Part shown: in pieces, positions 1 to 7,263 of the stretch
Layout of the letters: the number at the start of each line of letters is the position of its first letter
Position numbering within the stretch: position 1 is the stretch's first letter
NCBI GenBank assembly: GCA_964342855.1
Contig: CAYFIB010000013.1
Span: forward strand, 8,431-72,430
Length of the DNA stretch: 64,000 nucleotides
Source of the DNA: JBCBJX01 sp964342855
Lineage (GTDB): Bacteria > Pseudomonadota > Alphaproteobacteria > Caulobacterales > Parvularculaceae
Direction: 5' to 3'
The notes under the pieces: model-generated
Told to the model about the DNA's origin: nothing
Seen by the model: the letters and a program-made list of their open reading frames with translations, nothing else
Databases searched by the model: none
Position numbers and translations under genes: made by a program

Positions 1-546
1 GCGCGGGCTTTGGGCGAGAACCTGCAACTCTTCCGAGCCCGGCCTAAGGCGCAGCACGCGGCCGATGCCGGAGTCCGAAACGACGATCGTTCCGTCGCTC
101 AGCTCGTAGATATCGTTGCAGAACCCGCCGCCCGGAAGCGGATAGCGCCCCGCCACGGCCCCGCTGTCAGCGTCGAAGGCGACCAGCTCGCTGGCGCGGC
201 CGCCGTGGCTCTGGGTCGGATCGGACGAGCAGGCGTAAACCGCTTCGCCGTCAAACGTCGCATAGACGCCGATGATCGACATGAGATCGGCGCCCCCGCC
301 CGCAAACAGCGACATGGTCTTCGTCGCTCGGCTGAGACGATATATTTCGCCGCGCGCAATGGATCCGACATAGACGTCGCCGTCCGCGCCGACCGCGACG
401 CCTTCCGGGTAGAAATCATCATGCGGCAGCGCGATTTCGCCTTCGGCCGAGACTTCAAACGGCGTTCCGGGCGCGGCGCCGTCGCTCGCGCAACCGGCTC
501 CCAGAAGCGCCAGAGCCGCGCTCGCGGCCAACGTTGCTTTCAACAT
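1..546 (-). CDS. SMP-30/gluconolactonase-like lipoprotein (C-terminus beyond window)
   Basis: The reading frame is open to the window edge, so only the first 182 codons are seen. The start ATG (546) is preceded by GGAGAA. The protein begins MLKATLAASAALALLGAGC, a lipoprotein signal with lipobox LGAGC, so it is probably anchored to an envelope membrane. The mature part has repeated beta-propeller blades of the SMP-30/gluconolactonase/LRE type, for example YPEGVAVGADGDVYVGS at residues ~46-62 and a later GGGFCNDIYELSDGTIVVSDS segment. Members of this fold are lactonases or esterases binding a divalent metal, but many lipoprotein relatives have no known substrate. The catalytic residues of the last blades lie outside the window, so no reaction is assigned. 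Confidence 0.75.
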   Translation of the reverse strand, partial: MLKATLAASAALALLGAGCASDGAAPGTPFEVSAEGEIALPHDDFYPEGVAVGADGDVYVGSIARGEIYRLSRATKTMSLFAGGGADLMSIIGVYATFDGEAVYACSSDPTQSHGGRASELVAFDADSGAVAGRYPLPGGGFCNDIYELSDGTIVVSDSGIGRVLRLRPGSEELQVLAQSPR

Positions 547-571
547 GGTCGTTCTCCTTCAGATTCGACGA

Positions 572-856
572 TCAAGCTTCGATGGCGAAAAGGTCGAAGC
601 GCGCGCCGGTCTGACGCAGCTTGATGAGCGGCTGATGGTCCGGCGCCGCGTACCAGGCGCGGGCTTTCTCAAGGCTCGGAAAGCGGATGAGGACGATGCG
701 GTCCGGCGCGGTCGCGGCGCCTTCAAGCCGCTCCGGCGCGGCGTTGGCGAGCACCTCGCCCTCAAAGCGCTGCAGAACCTCCGCAAGCCGCGGCCGGTAT
801 TCGCCCTGCCAGTCGGTGTTGGAAATGGTGAGATAGCCTATGGCGTATGCGGTCAT
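572..856 (-). CDS. DUF1330 family small protein
   Basis: A 94-residue protein beginning MTAYAIGYLTISNTDWQ, with GGGAGG seven bases before the ATG. An in-frame upstream start would add 28 residues without any family similarity and was rejected. The layout fits DUF1330, a dimeric ferredoxin-like alpha/beta fold: an N-terminal strand, a central helix (residues ~18-30), then PDRIVLIRFPSLEKARAWY, which is the most conserved part of the family. The enzymatic role of DUF1330 proteins is unknown. The gene is divergent from a LysR regulator 95 bases away, so it is a likely target of that regulator. It lies 25 bases downstream of nothing obvious and ends just before the SMP-30-like gene start. Confidence 0.8.
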   Translation of the reverse strand: MTAYAIGYLTISNTDWQGEYRPRLAEVLQRFEGEVLANAAPERLEGAATAPDRIVLIRFPSLEKARAWYAAPDHQPLIKLRQTGARFDLFAIEA

Positions 857-933
857 GTCGACCTCCCTTGTGAGTACTGACGGGAGGTAGCCGCTCGAAC
901 GCCTTGCAATAACTATCGACAAACGCACTTGAC

Positions 934-949
934 CGTGCATTTTTGCACG
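934..949. promoter_or_regulatory. Inverted repeat at the LysR start codon, candidate operator
   Basis: A perfect inverted repeat CGTGCA-TTTT-TGCACG ends two bases before the ATG of the LysR gene at 952, in the interval shared with the divergent DUF1330 gene. Its position suggests autoregulation, because a bound repressor would block the ribosome-binding region or transcription start. Assignment to LysR rests on location and symmetry only. Confidence 0.4.
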
Positions 950-951
950 TC

Positions 952-1815
952 ATGGAAAACTGGGATGATCTCCGCTTCTTCCTCGCCGTCGCGGAAACCG
1001 GGGCCGTGACGGCCGCCGCGACCGAGCTCGGCGTGAACCACTCGACCGTGTCGCGCCGGATCGGCGCGCTCGAGGCGGCCGCGGACGTGCGCCTCTTCGA
1101 CCGGGCGCCGGAGGGCTATGTGCTGACGCAGGCGGGCCTCGCGCTGCTGGAGCGCGCCAAACCGCTCTCGGGCGCGTTCCATGAAGTGAGCCGCACCCTC
1201 GCCGCGCATTCGCCTACCATCGCCGGAGAGTTGAGCGTGACCGCGCCGCAGGCGGCCATGGTGCATGTCGTAATGCCCATGCTGCGCGGCTTTCGCCGTC
1301 AGTATCCTGAAATCCGGCTGAAGCTCGTCGCCTCCGACGATGTCAGCAATCTGCGGCGCCGCGAAACCGATGTGGCGATCCGCGCATGCAACGGGCCGGA
1401 TGAATCGCTGGTGGGGCGGAAACTCTGCGCCCAGAAGACCGCCGTCTACGCCGACCGGGACTATTGGGCGCGCCTCGACGGGGAGGACCCCGCCTGGATT
1501 TCACCCTCCTTGCGGCCGCAGATACCGGAATGGGCGAAACGAACGTACCCGAACATGCGCGCCGGCGTCTGCGTCAACGGCAAGCTGGAGACGTTTGAAG
1601 CCGTGCGCGCGGGCCTCGGCGTCGCCCGTCTTCCCTGCCGTCTCGGCGGCTCGGCGGATAACCTCGTCCGCGTGCCGCCGGACGAGCCGGGCGCGGACCT
1701 TGATATCTGGCTGCTCATGCACGCTTCGCTGCAGTCCGCCCCGCGCGTGCGCGCCTTCGCCGACTTCATCTACGAAGCCTTCAAAACCGAAGCGCCCCTG
1801 TTCGAAGGGCGTTGA
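952..1815 (+). CDS. LysR-family transcriptional regulator
   Basis: A 287-residue regulator starting MENWDDLRFFLAVAETG. The TTG nine bases upstream is unlikely because this ATG matches the family's usual N-terminus. Residues ~5-62 form the winged helix-turn-helix (AAATELGVNHSTVSRRIGAL). The rest is a periplasmic-binding-protein-like effector domain, from SGELSVTAP-type sequence near residue 93 onward, with the short C-terminal half seen in the subgroup that acts on small oxidoreductase or DUF genes. It is divergent from the DUF1330 gene, the standard arrangement for a LysR regulator and its target. The effector is unknown. Confidence 0.88.
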   Translation: MENWDDLRFFLAVAETGAVTAAATELGVNHSTVSRRIGALEAAADVRLFDRAPEGYVLTQAGLALLERAKPLSGAFHEVSRTLAAHSPTIAGELSVTAPQAAMVHVVMPMLRGFRRQYPEIRLKLVASDDVSNLRRRETDVAIRACNGPDESLVGRKLCAQKTAVYADRDYWARLDGEDPAWISPSLRPQIPEWAKRTYPNMRAGVCVNGKLETFEAVRAGLGVARLPCRLGGSADNLVRVPPDEPGADLDIWLLMHASLQSAPRVRAFADFIYEAFKTEAPLFEGR

Positions 1816-1819
1816 GGCC

Positions 1820-2824
1820 TCAGGCCGGGTCCGCCCCGCCGGAGGCCGGCGCCGCCTCGGCCGGTTTGGCGCCGCCGAAGCCCGGCACGAAATCGCGCGC
1901 TTTCGCTGTCAGCTCGCGGAATTTATCGGACGCGCCTTCAAGGCGCTGCTCCCATTCCGGATCCGGCTGCTGGTCCGCCGTTTTCTTGAAGAAGACCTGC
2001 ATCAGCGAGAACATGGCGATGGGCTCTATCAGCGCCGCCTTGGTCGACCAGGCGAGCACGAAGGCGATGACGAACGACCAGAAGCCGATATCGCCCGGAA
2101 TCAGCGCCATGATCGCGAACGTCGGCGCGAGCATGACGACGAAGATGAGAAGCGTCAGCCCCCACATCATCAGGGAGAGCCAGACCGCGTTCTTCACGAA
2201 GCTCTTGTAATTCTGTCCGTAGAGGACAAGCGCCTCGCGCGCTGAGGCCCAGGTGTTGTCCGAGTTCGTACGTAGGGCGTGGGCGAGAATAATCTCGTCG
2301 ACATATTCCAGCGACATGCGGATGACCGCGCTCACCATCTTCATGATGTTCTGCAGCCCCGGGATCGGCAGGATGAACGCAACGCCGCCAAGAATGCGCG
2401 TGATCGCTTTCAGAACGCCCTTCACCAGTTGATCGACCGCGAAGAGAAGCGAGGCGTCGGCGAACTTCGCCTGCACGATATCCTTCGCATACGTCACCTG
2501 CCCTTTTCCTTCCGGCAGCGGCTCCTGATCATAGAGCTTCACCAGTACGGCGATGTGTCCGGCCTTTACGACGTAGAGGATGTATTCGCGCAGGAAATAG
2601 AGAACGCCCGAGGCGCCGGCGAAGCCGAAAAGCGCGCCATAGAAGGCGCCGCCGCCCTCCCCTTCGCCGAAGGAGGTGAAGCCGTAACCGATGGCGCCGC
2701 CCCCGCCGGTCGCAAGAATATAGAGAATGGCGATGCCGAAATAGACGGCGATCCGCGTCAGAATGAACGGCGTCGTCTTCACCATCGCCGCAATCGACTG
2801 CGACAGACTGAAATCCCAACCCAT
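1820..2824 (-). CDS. Conserved integral membrane protein of unknown function
   Basis: A 334-residue protein (MGWDFSLSQSIAAMVKTTPF) with about five to six hydrophobic segments: near residues 22-45 (glycine-rich ATGGGGAIGYGF), 60-85, 145-165, 215-240 and 245-270. The last ~40 residues are soluble, charged and then Ala/Pro-rich. I do not recognise a named family. The pattern of a polytopic core with cytoplasmic loops resembles uncharacterised proteobacterial inner-membrane proteins. It stands alone, convergent with the LysR gene, whose stop is only five bases away. No enzymatic motif is visible, so no function is proposed. Confidence 0.7.
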   Translation of the reverse strand: MGWDFSLSQSIAAMVKTTPFILTRIAVYFGIAILYILATGGGGAIGYGFTSFGEGEGGGAFYGALFGFAGASGVLYFLREYILYVVKAGHIAVLVKLYDQEPLPEGKGQVTYAKDIVQAKFADASLLFAVDQLVKGVLKAITRILGGVAFILPIPGLQNIMKMVSAVIRMSLEYVDEIILAHALRTNSDNTWASAREALVLYGQNYKSFVKNAVWLSLMMWGLTLLIFVVMLAPTFAIMALIPGDIGFWSFVIAFVLAWSTKAALIEPIAMFSLMQVFFKKTADQQPDPEWEQRLEGASDKFRELTAKARDFVPGFGGAKPAEAAPASGGADPA

Positions 2825-2948
2825 TGTTCCGGCCTCCTCTCAGAACGATTCCAGCACCGTAAAACGAAACGGTGGGACGAAGCCACCGCAGACGGAGATA
2901 TCGTTCATATGCGCGCGACGCCTTGACCTCTTCTCTTGCGAACGGTCG

Positions 2949-3860
2949 CTAACGCGCTCTGTGCTCCGCCATCAGTCTTGCGAGTTCCTCCGCGAGCATG
3001 TCGTAAACCAAACGTATACGCCGACTGGTGTGCAGCTCCCGGTGCGTGACGAGCCAGACCGGCACCGGCACCGGCGGAAACTCCGGGTAAACAAGCTCCA
3101 GCTCCGGATAGAGATCCGCCATGTCTTCCGTCAGGAACGTCAATCCGACGCCCGCCCGGGCGAGCGCGATCAACATGGTGCCGCTCGCCGTCATGGCGGC
3201 GATCTGCTCTTCCCCGGTCGACAGCCCGAGGCTTTCGAAAAGATTGAGCACGCGATCAGGAGCGTCGAACGCCAGCGTCGGCATCGCGGATACTTCCTGT
3301 ACGGATTTCGGCCTGCCGTGAGTGTCCAGAAAATCTTTCGAGGCGTACATCCGGGCCGTGGTTTCGCCGATCAGCTTGCCGATGAGATTGGGCTGTTCCG
3401 GCCTCGCATGCCGGATGGAGATGTCGGCCTCCCGCTTCGTCAGATCCTGCACGGCGTTCGAAGTGATGACGTTCACGCGAACGCCGGGCGCCTCCTTCTG
3501 AAGACGCAGAAGCACCGCAGGCAGATAAAGCGTCGCAAAAACGTTGGTGGCCGTGACGCTGACCCAGCCGGTCACCGCTTCGGAGCGCCCCGTCGCCGCG
3601 AACGAGACGCGCGACGCCGCCTCCCCCATGGCCCGAACGTGCTCCAGCACCTCGCGCCCCGCTTCAGTGAGATACAGCGATTTCGCTCCGCGCTCGAACA
3701 GAACGACGCCCAGCGCGTCTTCAAGGCCGGCTACCTGACGGCTGACAGTCGGCTGGGTCAGCTTCAGGGCGCGCGCCGCGGCGGACAGCGAGCCTTCCTC
3801 CGCTGACGCCAGGAACGCGCGGACCTGATTCCAGTCAAAAGAGATCGTGTCCCATTTCAT
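2949..3860 (-). CDS. LysR-family transcriptional regulator
   Basis: A 303-residue regulator beginning MKWDTISFDWNQVRAFLASAEEGSLSAA. The helix-turn-helix is at residues ~12-70 (ALKLTQPTVSRQVAGLEDALG), followed by a substrate-binding domain with the typical VTATNVFATLYLPAVLLRLQ and EADISIRHARP strands. It is divergent from a pair of SAM-dependent methyltransferase genes, with an inverted repeat in the gap, so those genes are its probable targets. An upstream ATG four codons earlier is possible. The ligand is unknown. Confidence 0.88.
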   Translation of the reverse strand: MKWDTISFDWNQVRAFLASAEEGSLSAAARALKLTQPTVSRQVAGLEDALGVVLFERGAKSLYLTEAGREVLEHVRAMGEAASRVSFAATGRSEAVTGWVSVTATNVFATLYLPAVLLRLQKEAPGVRVNVITSNAVQDLTKREADISIRHARPEQPNLIGKLIGETTARMYASKDFLDTHGRPKSVQEVSAMPTLAFDAPDRVLNLFESLGLSTGEEQIAAMTASGTMLIALARAGVGLTFLTEDMADLYPELELVYPEFPPVPVPVWLVTHRELHTSRRIRLVYDMLAEELARLMAEHRAR

Positions 3861-3862
3861 GC

Positions 3863-3925
3863 ATATTCGCATACCTGATCCAGATTTTTTCGCAATTTCT
3901 ATCCGAAATGCGTATGGGCGAATAT
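3863..3925. promoter_or_regulatory. Spaced inverted repeat between LysR and methyltransferase genes
   Basis: ATATTCGCATAC (3863-3874) is matched on the other strand by GTATGGGCGAATAT (3912-3925), which differs only by two inserted bases. The arms are centred about 3894, midway between the divergent genes. This could be a pair of LysR half-sites. The right arm overlaps the most upstream possible methyltransferase start (3908), which argues for the later start at 3959. Confidence 0.4.
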
Positions 3926-3958
3926 CCCGGCGTCGCCTGTAGGGAACGCCACGTTCGA

Positions 3959-4732
3959 ATGACGAGCCACGATGTCTCCGAATCCATTCCGATGCTGTCC
4001 GGATCGATCGGCTCGTGGCGGCTGTCGCTCAGCCGGACGCCGCGCGCTGCGTTCGATCTCGGCCGTCAGTACGATGCGAAAGCGAAGCGCTGGTCTTCCA
4101 GGCTGGAGCGGATGGGCGTTCACGCCGCATATCGCGAATGCTGGCGTGCACTGCTGGACGAGCAGCTGAACCTCCCGCTCGGGCGCGCGATACGCGTTCT
4201 TGACTGCGGCGTCGGCGACGGCGCCTTCTCGCGAGCGTTTTGCACGGTCTGGTCAGGCGGCCTTGATCTTCATGGCGTCGACGTCTCCGAGGTGATGTTG
4301 ACCGAGGCTCGATCGCGCTTGGAAGCCGTCGGCGTTCACGCGACGCTCTGGCGCTCGGATGCGTGCGACCTTCCCTTTGAAGACGGGTTCTTCGATCTCG
4401 TCTTCTCCGCACACATGCTGGAACACCTCCCATCTCCCCAGCGGGCGCTGTCGGAAATGCGACGCGTGCTCGCGCCCGGCGGCGCGGCGGTCGCGGTCGT
4501 GACGCGCCGCTCTGCGCCGGGCCGGCTTGTGCAGGTTAGATGGCGCACGCACGTATTCGACCCGCGTCAGGCCGGCAGGCTGATGGCGGAGAGCGGCTTC
4601 GATTCGCTCGGGTGTCTCCCGCCGACCGGTCGCTCCATCTTCGACAGTCTGAGCCTCACCTGCTACGGGCGAAAACCGCCCTATCAGCGTGCAGGTCTCC
4701 CGCAGCCTGAAACGAAAGAAGACCATACATGA
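3959..4732 (+). CDS. Class I SAM-dependent methyltransferase
   Basis: A 257-residue protein from the ATG at 3959. A start at 3908 would add 17 residues but has no ribosome-binding site and overlaps the inverted repeat. Motif I (VLDCGVGDGAF) is at about residues 81-91, an acidic strand end (GVDVS) follows at ~109-113, and motif II/III DLVFSAHMLEHLPSPQRAL matches the Methyltransf_11 family. The C-terminal third has the FDPRQAGRLMAESGFDSLG helix and strand common to this group. It overlaps the next methyltransferase gene by four bases (ATGA), so the two are translationally coupled. The substrate is not evident. Ubiquinone/menaquinone-like, lipid or natural-product methylation are all possible. 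Confidence 0.82.
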   Translation: MTSHDVSESIPMLSGSIGSWRLSLSRTPRAAFDLGRQYDAKAKRWSSRLERMGVHAAYRECWRALLDEQLNLPLGRAIRVLDCGVGDGAFSRAFCTVWSGGLDLHGVDVSEVMLTEARSRLEAVGVHATLWRSDACDLPFEDGFFDLVFSAHMLEHLPSPQRALSEMRRVLAPGGAAVAVVTRRSAPGRLVQVRWRTHVFDPRQAGRLMAESGFDSLGCLPPTGRSIFDSLSLTCYGRKPPYQRAGLPQPETKEDHT

Positions 4733-5352
4733 AGAACGAGGAGACTTTCTGGGACAGGCTGGCCGACAAATACTTCAAGGAGCCGATCAAGGATCAGGAC
4801 GCGTATGAAAAGAAGCTGCGCCTGACGCAGGCGCTTTTCACGCCCGATACGGATGTATTCGAGTTCGCCTGCGGCACCGGCGGAACGGCCCTGCGCCACG
4901 CACCTTATGTAAGAAGCGTTCACGCCACGGATTTTTCAAGCGAGATGATCCGGATCGCCCGCGCTCAGGCCGACAGCCTCGGCGTGTCGAACGTAACCTT
5001 CGAGCAAGCCGACATCACGCGGCATGACGCGGGGCGCGAGCGCTATGACGTCGTCCTTGGCATGAGCATCCTGCACCTGTTGCGCGAGCCCGAGCGCGTC
5101 GCCTCCCGGGTGCATGACTGGCTGAAACCGGGCGGTTCTTTCGTCTCCAGCACTGTCTGTCTGGGCGACAGCATGGCGTGGATCCGCTTTATCGCGCCGA
5201 TCGGCCGGGCTCTGGGGAAAATGCCGTACGTCAATGTCTTCAAGGCCGCGGAGCTCCGATCGTTCCTGCTGCGCGCGGGGTTCGAGATCGAGACGGAGTG
5301 GCGGCCCGAGAAGAGCCCGGCCGTCTTCATCATCGCCCGAAAGCCCGGCTAG
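4729..5352 (+). CDS. Class I SAM-dependent methyltransferase (small)
   Basis: A 207-residue methyltransferase coupled to the one before it by an ATGA overlap. The N-terminus FWDRLADKYFKEPIKDQDAYEKKL is typical of a family of small alphaproteobacterial methyltransferases. Motif I is VFEFACGTGGTAL (residues ~43-55), the acidic residue after strand 2 is in HATDFS, and YDVVLGMSILHLL with LKPGGSFVSST gives motifs IV-VI. The C-terminal hydrophobic IRFIAPIGRALGKMPYVNVF segment may bind a lipidic acceptor. It ends four bases past the stop of the convergent mechanosensitive channel gene. The substrate is unknown. The pairing suggests two methylations in one short pathway. Confidence 0.83.
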   Translation: MKNEETFWDRLADKYFKEPIKDQDAYEKKLRLTQALFTPDTDVFEFACGTGGTALRHAPYVRSVHATDFSSEMIRIARAQADSLGVSNVTFEQADITRHDAGRERYDVVLGMSILHLLREPERVASRVHDWLKPGGSFVSSTVCLGDSMAWIRFIAPIGRALGKMPYVNVFKAAELRSFLLRAGFEIETEWRPEKSPAVFIIARKPG

Positions 5353-6836
5353 GGTCGCTCCTCCGCCGCCGTCGCCTCGACCGGCGCGGACGCCGTCTCG
5401 CCGCCCGCCGGAAGCCCCGAGCGGATGTGCAGATCGCGCTGCGGGAACGGGATTTCGATGCCTTCCGCTGCGAAGCCGTCCCAGATTTTCATGAGGACTT
5501 CGGAGCGGACATTGGCGATGCCGCGCTGGGGGTCGTTGATCCAGAAGCGCAGGTCGAAGTCGACGCTGGAGTCGCCGAAGCCCATCAGATTGCAGACGGG
5601 TTCGGGGCGCGCGAGCACGCGGTCGGTCGACTTCGCCGCCTCGCGGCAAATCTCCTGCACGCGGCGGAGGTCCTTCGTTCCGTAGGCGACGCCGACCGGC
5701 GCGTGGATGCGCACGTCCCGGTCCGCATGCGACCAGTTGACGACGCCCTCCTCCATGAAGGTCGCGTTCGGCACCAGATGCTCCGTGCCGTCGCGCGTTC
5801 GGATGGAGACGTAGCGGGCCTTCATGTCGGTGATCCAGCCGAAGGTCTCGCCCACGGCGACGACGTCTCCGGGCTTGATCGAACGGTCCGCCAGAAGCGT
5901 GAACCCGGCGAGGAAGTTCGAGATGATCTTCTGCAGGCCGAGACCGATGCCGAGACCGACGGCGCCGGAGAAAATGGCGAGGCTCGCGAGATTGAAGCCG
6001 ATGATCTGCAGGGCGAAGAGAAGCGCGACGACCGGCAGCGCGAAGTTCAGCACCTTCGCGATCAGCGCCTTGAAGGACGGGTTCAGCTCCTCGACCCTGT
6101 CGACCCGGTTGACGATCAGCCCCGAGACGAGCCCCGCGAGCTGCATGAAGACGGCGAATACGATCCCTGCCCGCACGACATCAAGCAGGGTGAGCCGCAC
6201 CGCGTCGCGATCGTCCGTCGGCGGCGAGAGCTGGACGGAGATCGTCTCCAGCCAGGTGATCACCTCGTCCAGCAGATGGAACGCGTCGAGCGCCGCGATC
6301 GGCCAGGCGATGTAGAAAGCGACCTTCGACCAGAACGGCGAGCGGATGGCGAGCGTGACGAGACGCACCACGATCCACGCCGTCAGCAGGCTGAGCGCCG
6401 CGGAGACGAACCCGCGATTCGCGCCGGCGCTGATGAACCCCGCCTCAGCGCCCGTCAGGATGACCCACGCGGCGATGGGCGTCGCGAGCGTCGCCGCGGC
6501 GTCCGCGAGACGGCGGAGGATGCCAGCGGGCGCCCGCTGGCGCAGATGCCGGGCGATGAAGTTCTTCAGGCGCGGGCCGAACAGCACCGCCGGGATGATC
6601 GCGCCGAAAACGACGGAGATCTGGATCGCGGAGTTGATCGTAAGAAGCTCGGTGCGCGTCCAGTCGATCCCGGCCTGAAGCCAGCGGTTGAGGCGTTCGG
6701 CGTTCAGGAGATCCGTCTCGACGAGGTCGGCGATGGCGGAGCGGTCGCCGTCTGTCGGCGGAGCGGCCGGCTCCGCCGCGGGCGCCTCAGGCGGCGTTTC
6801 CTGCGGGGCGTCCTGACGCCAGAGGGTCTCGATCAT
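5349..6836 (-). CDS. MscS-family mechanosensitive ion channel
   Basis: A 495-residue inner-membrane protein starting MIETLWRQDAPQE, with GAGGAGCGGAG just upstream. Longer in-frame starts run into arginine-rich, non-conserved sequence. After a soluble Pro/Ala-rich stretch there are about five transmembrane helices. The MscS pore helix is glycine/alanine-rich, GAVGLGIGLGLQKI, at about residues 290-303. It is followed by the beta domain with IKPGDVVAVGETFGWITDM and an alpha/beta C-terminal domain ending in Pro/Ala-rich sequence. Such channels release solutes on hypo-osmotic shock. Extra N-terminal helices place it with the larger MscS-like proteins, so gating tension and selectivity cannot be predicted. 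Confidence 0.9.
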   Translation of the reverse strand: MIETLWRQDAPQETPPEAPAAEPAAPPTDGDRSAIADLVETDLLNAERLNRWLQAGIDWTRTELLTINSAIQISVVFGAIIPAVLFGPRLKNFIARHLRQRAPAGILRRLADAAATLATPIAAWVILTGAEAGFISAGANRGFVSAALSLLTAWIVVRLVTLAIRSPFWSKVAFYIAWPIAALDAFHLLDEVITWLETISVQLSPPTDDRDAVRLTLLDVVRAGIVFAVFMQLAGLVSGLIVNRVDRVEELNPSFKALIAKVLNFALPVVALLFALQIIGFNLASLAIFSGAVGLGIGLGLQKIISNFLAGFTLLADRSIKPGDVVAVGETFGWITDMKARYVSIRTRDGTEHLVPNATFMEEGVVNWSHADRDVRIHAPVGVAYGTKDLRRVQEICREAAKSTDRVLARPEPVCNLMGFGDSSVDFDLRFWINDPQRGIANVRSEVLMKIWDGFAAEGIEIPFPQRDLHIRSGLPAGGETASAPVEATAAEERP

Positions 6837-6960
6837 CTCCGCTCCTCGCCGCTGACGGGCGTTCTTCACCGATAGACCATCGAACCTAGAGCGAATCGCG
6901 GCGCCAGCGAGGCGGCGCCCTTCCGCTCGCGCCCGGCGCGCGCTATTCCTCCCCACCGCC

Positions 6961-7036
6961 GCCGGCTTAGCTCAGCTGGTAGAGCATCTGATTTGTAATC
7001 AGGTGGTCGGGGGTTCGAGTCCCTCAGCCGGCACCA
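6961..7036 (+). tRNA. tRNA-Thr (anticodon TGT)
   Basis: This is a complete 76-base cloverleaf. The acceptor arms are GCCGGCT (6961-6967) and AGCCGGC (7026-7032), followed by an encoded A-CCA end. The anticodon stem TCTGA/TCAGG encloses the seven-base loop TTTGTAA, so the anticodon is TGT, reading ACA/ACN threonine codons. The T arm GGGGGTTCGAGTCCC is intact. The 20 bases before it are repeated exactly before a decayed copy at 9633. Confidence 0.95.
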
Positions 7037-7263
7037 TTTTCACCCGATTAATCTCTGACAGTAACAGTCTTAGAGAACCCGCTCAGGCCGCTGATGGATG
7101 TCTTCGCGCGGTCAGCTCTGCTTTTCGCGAACGCCGCCGCGAAATCCGCCTCAAATCATCACCTTAGATTTCCGGTGAAAATCTCCGTTTAAAATCTCTT
7201 TTGCAGAGCTTTAAAATTTATGCCGTACGAACCGCTCTTCAGTTTGGGGAGTGCGCTAAGAAC

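Noticed and set aside
5178..6875. A 565-residue frame opposite the MscS channel gene
   Set aside because: The channel has strong family motifs. The opposite frame is arginine-rich without conserved patterns.
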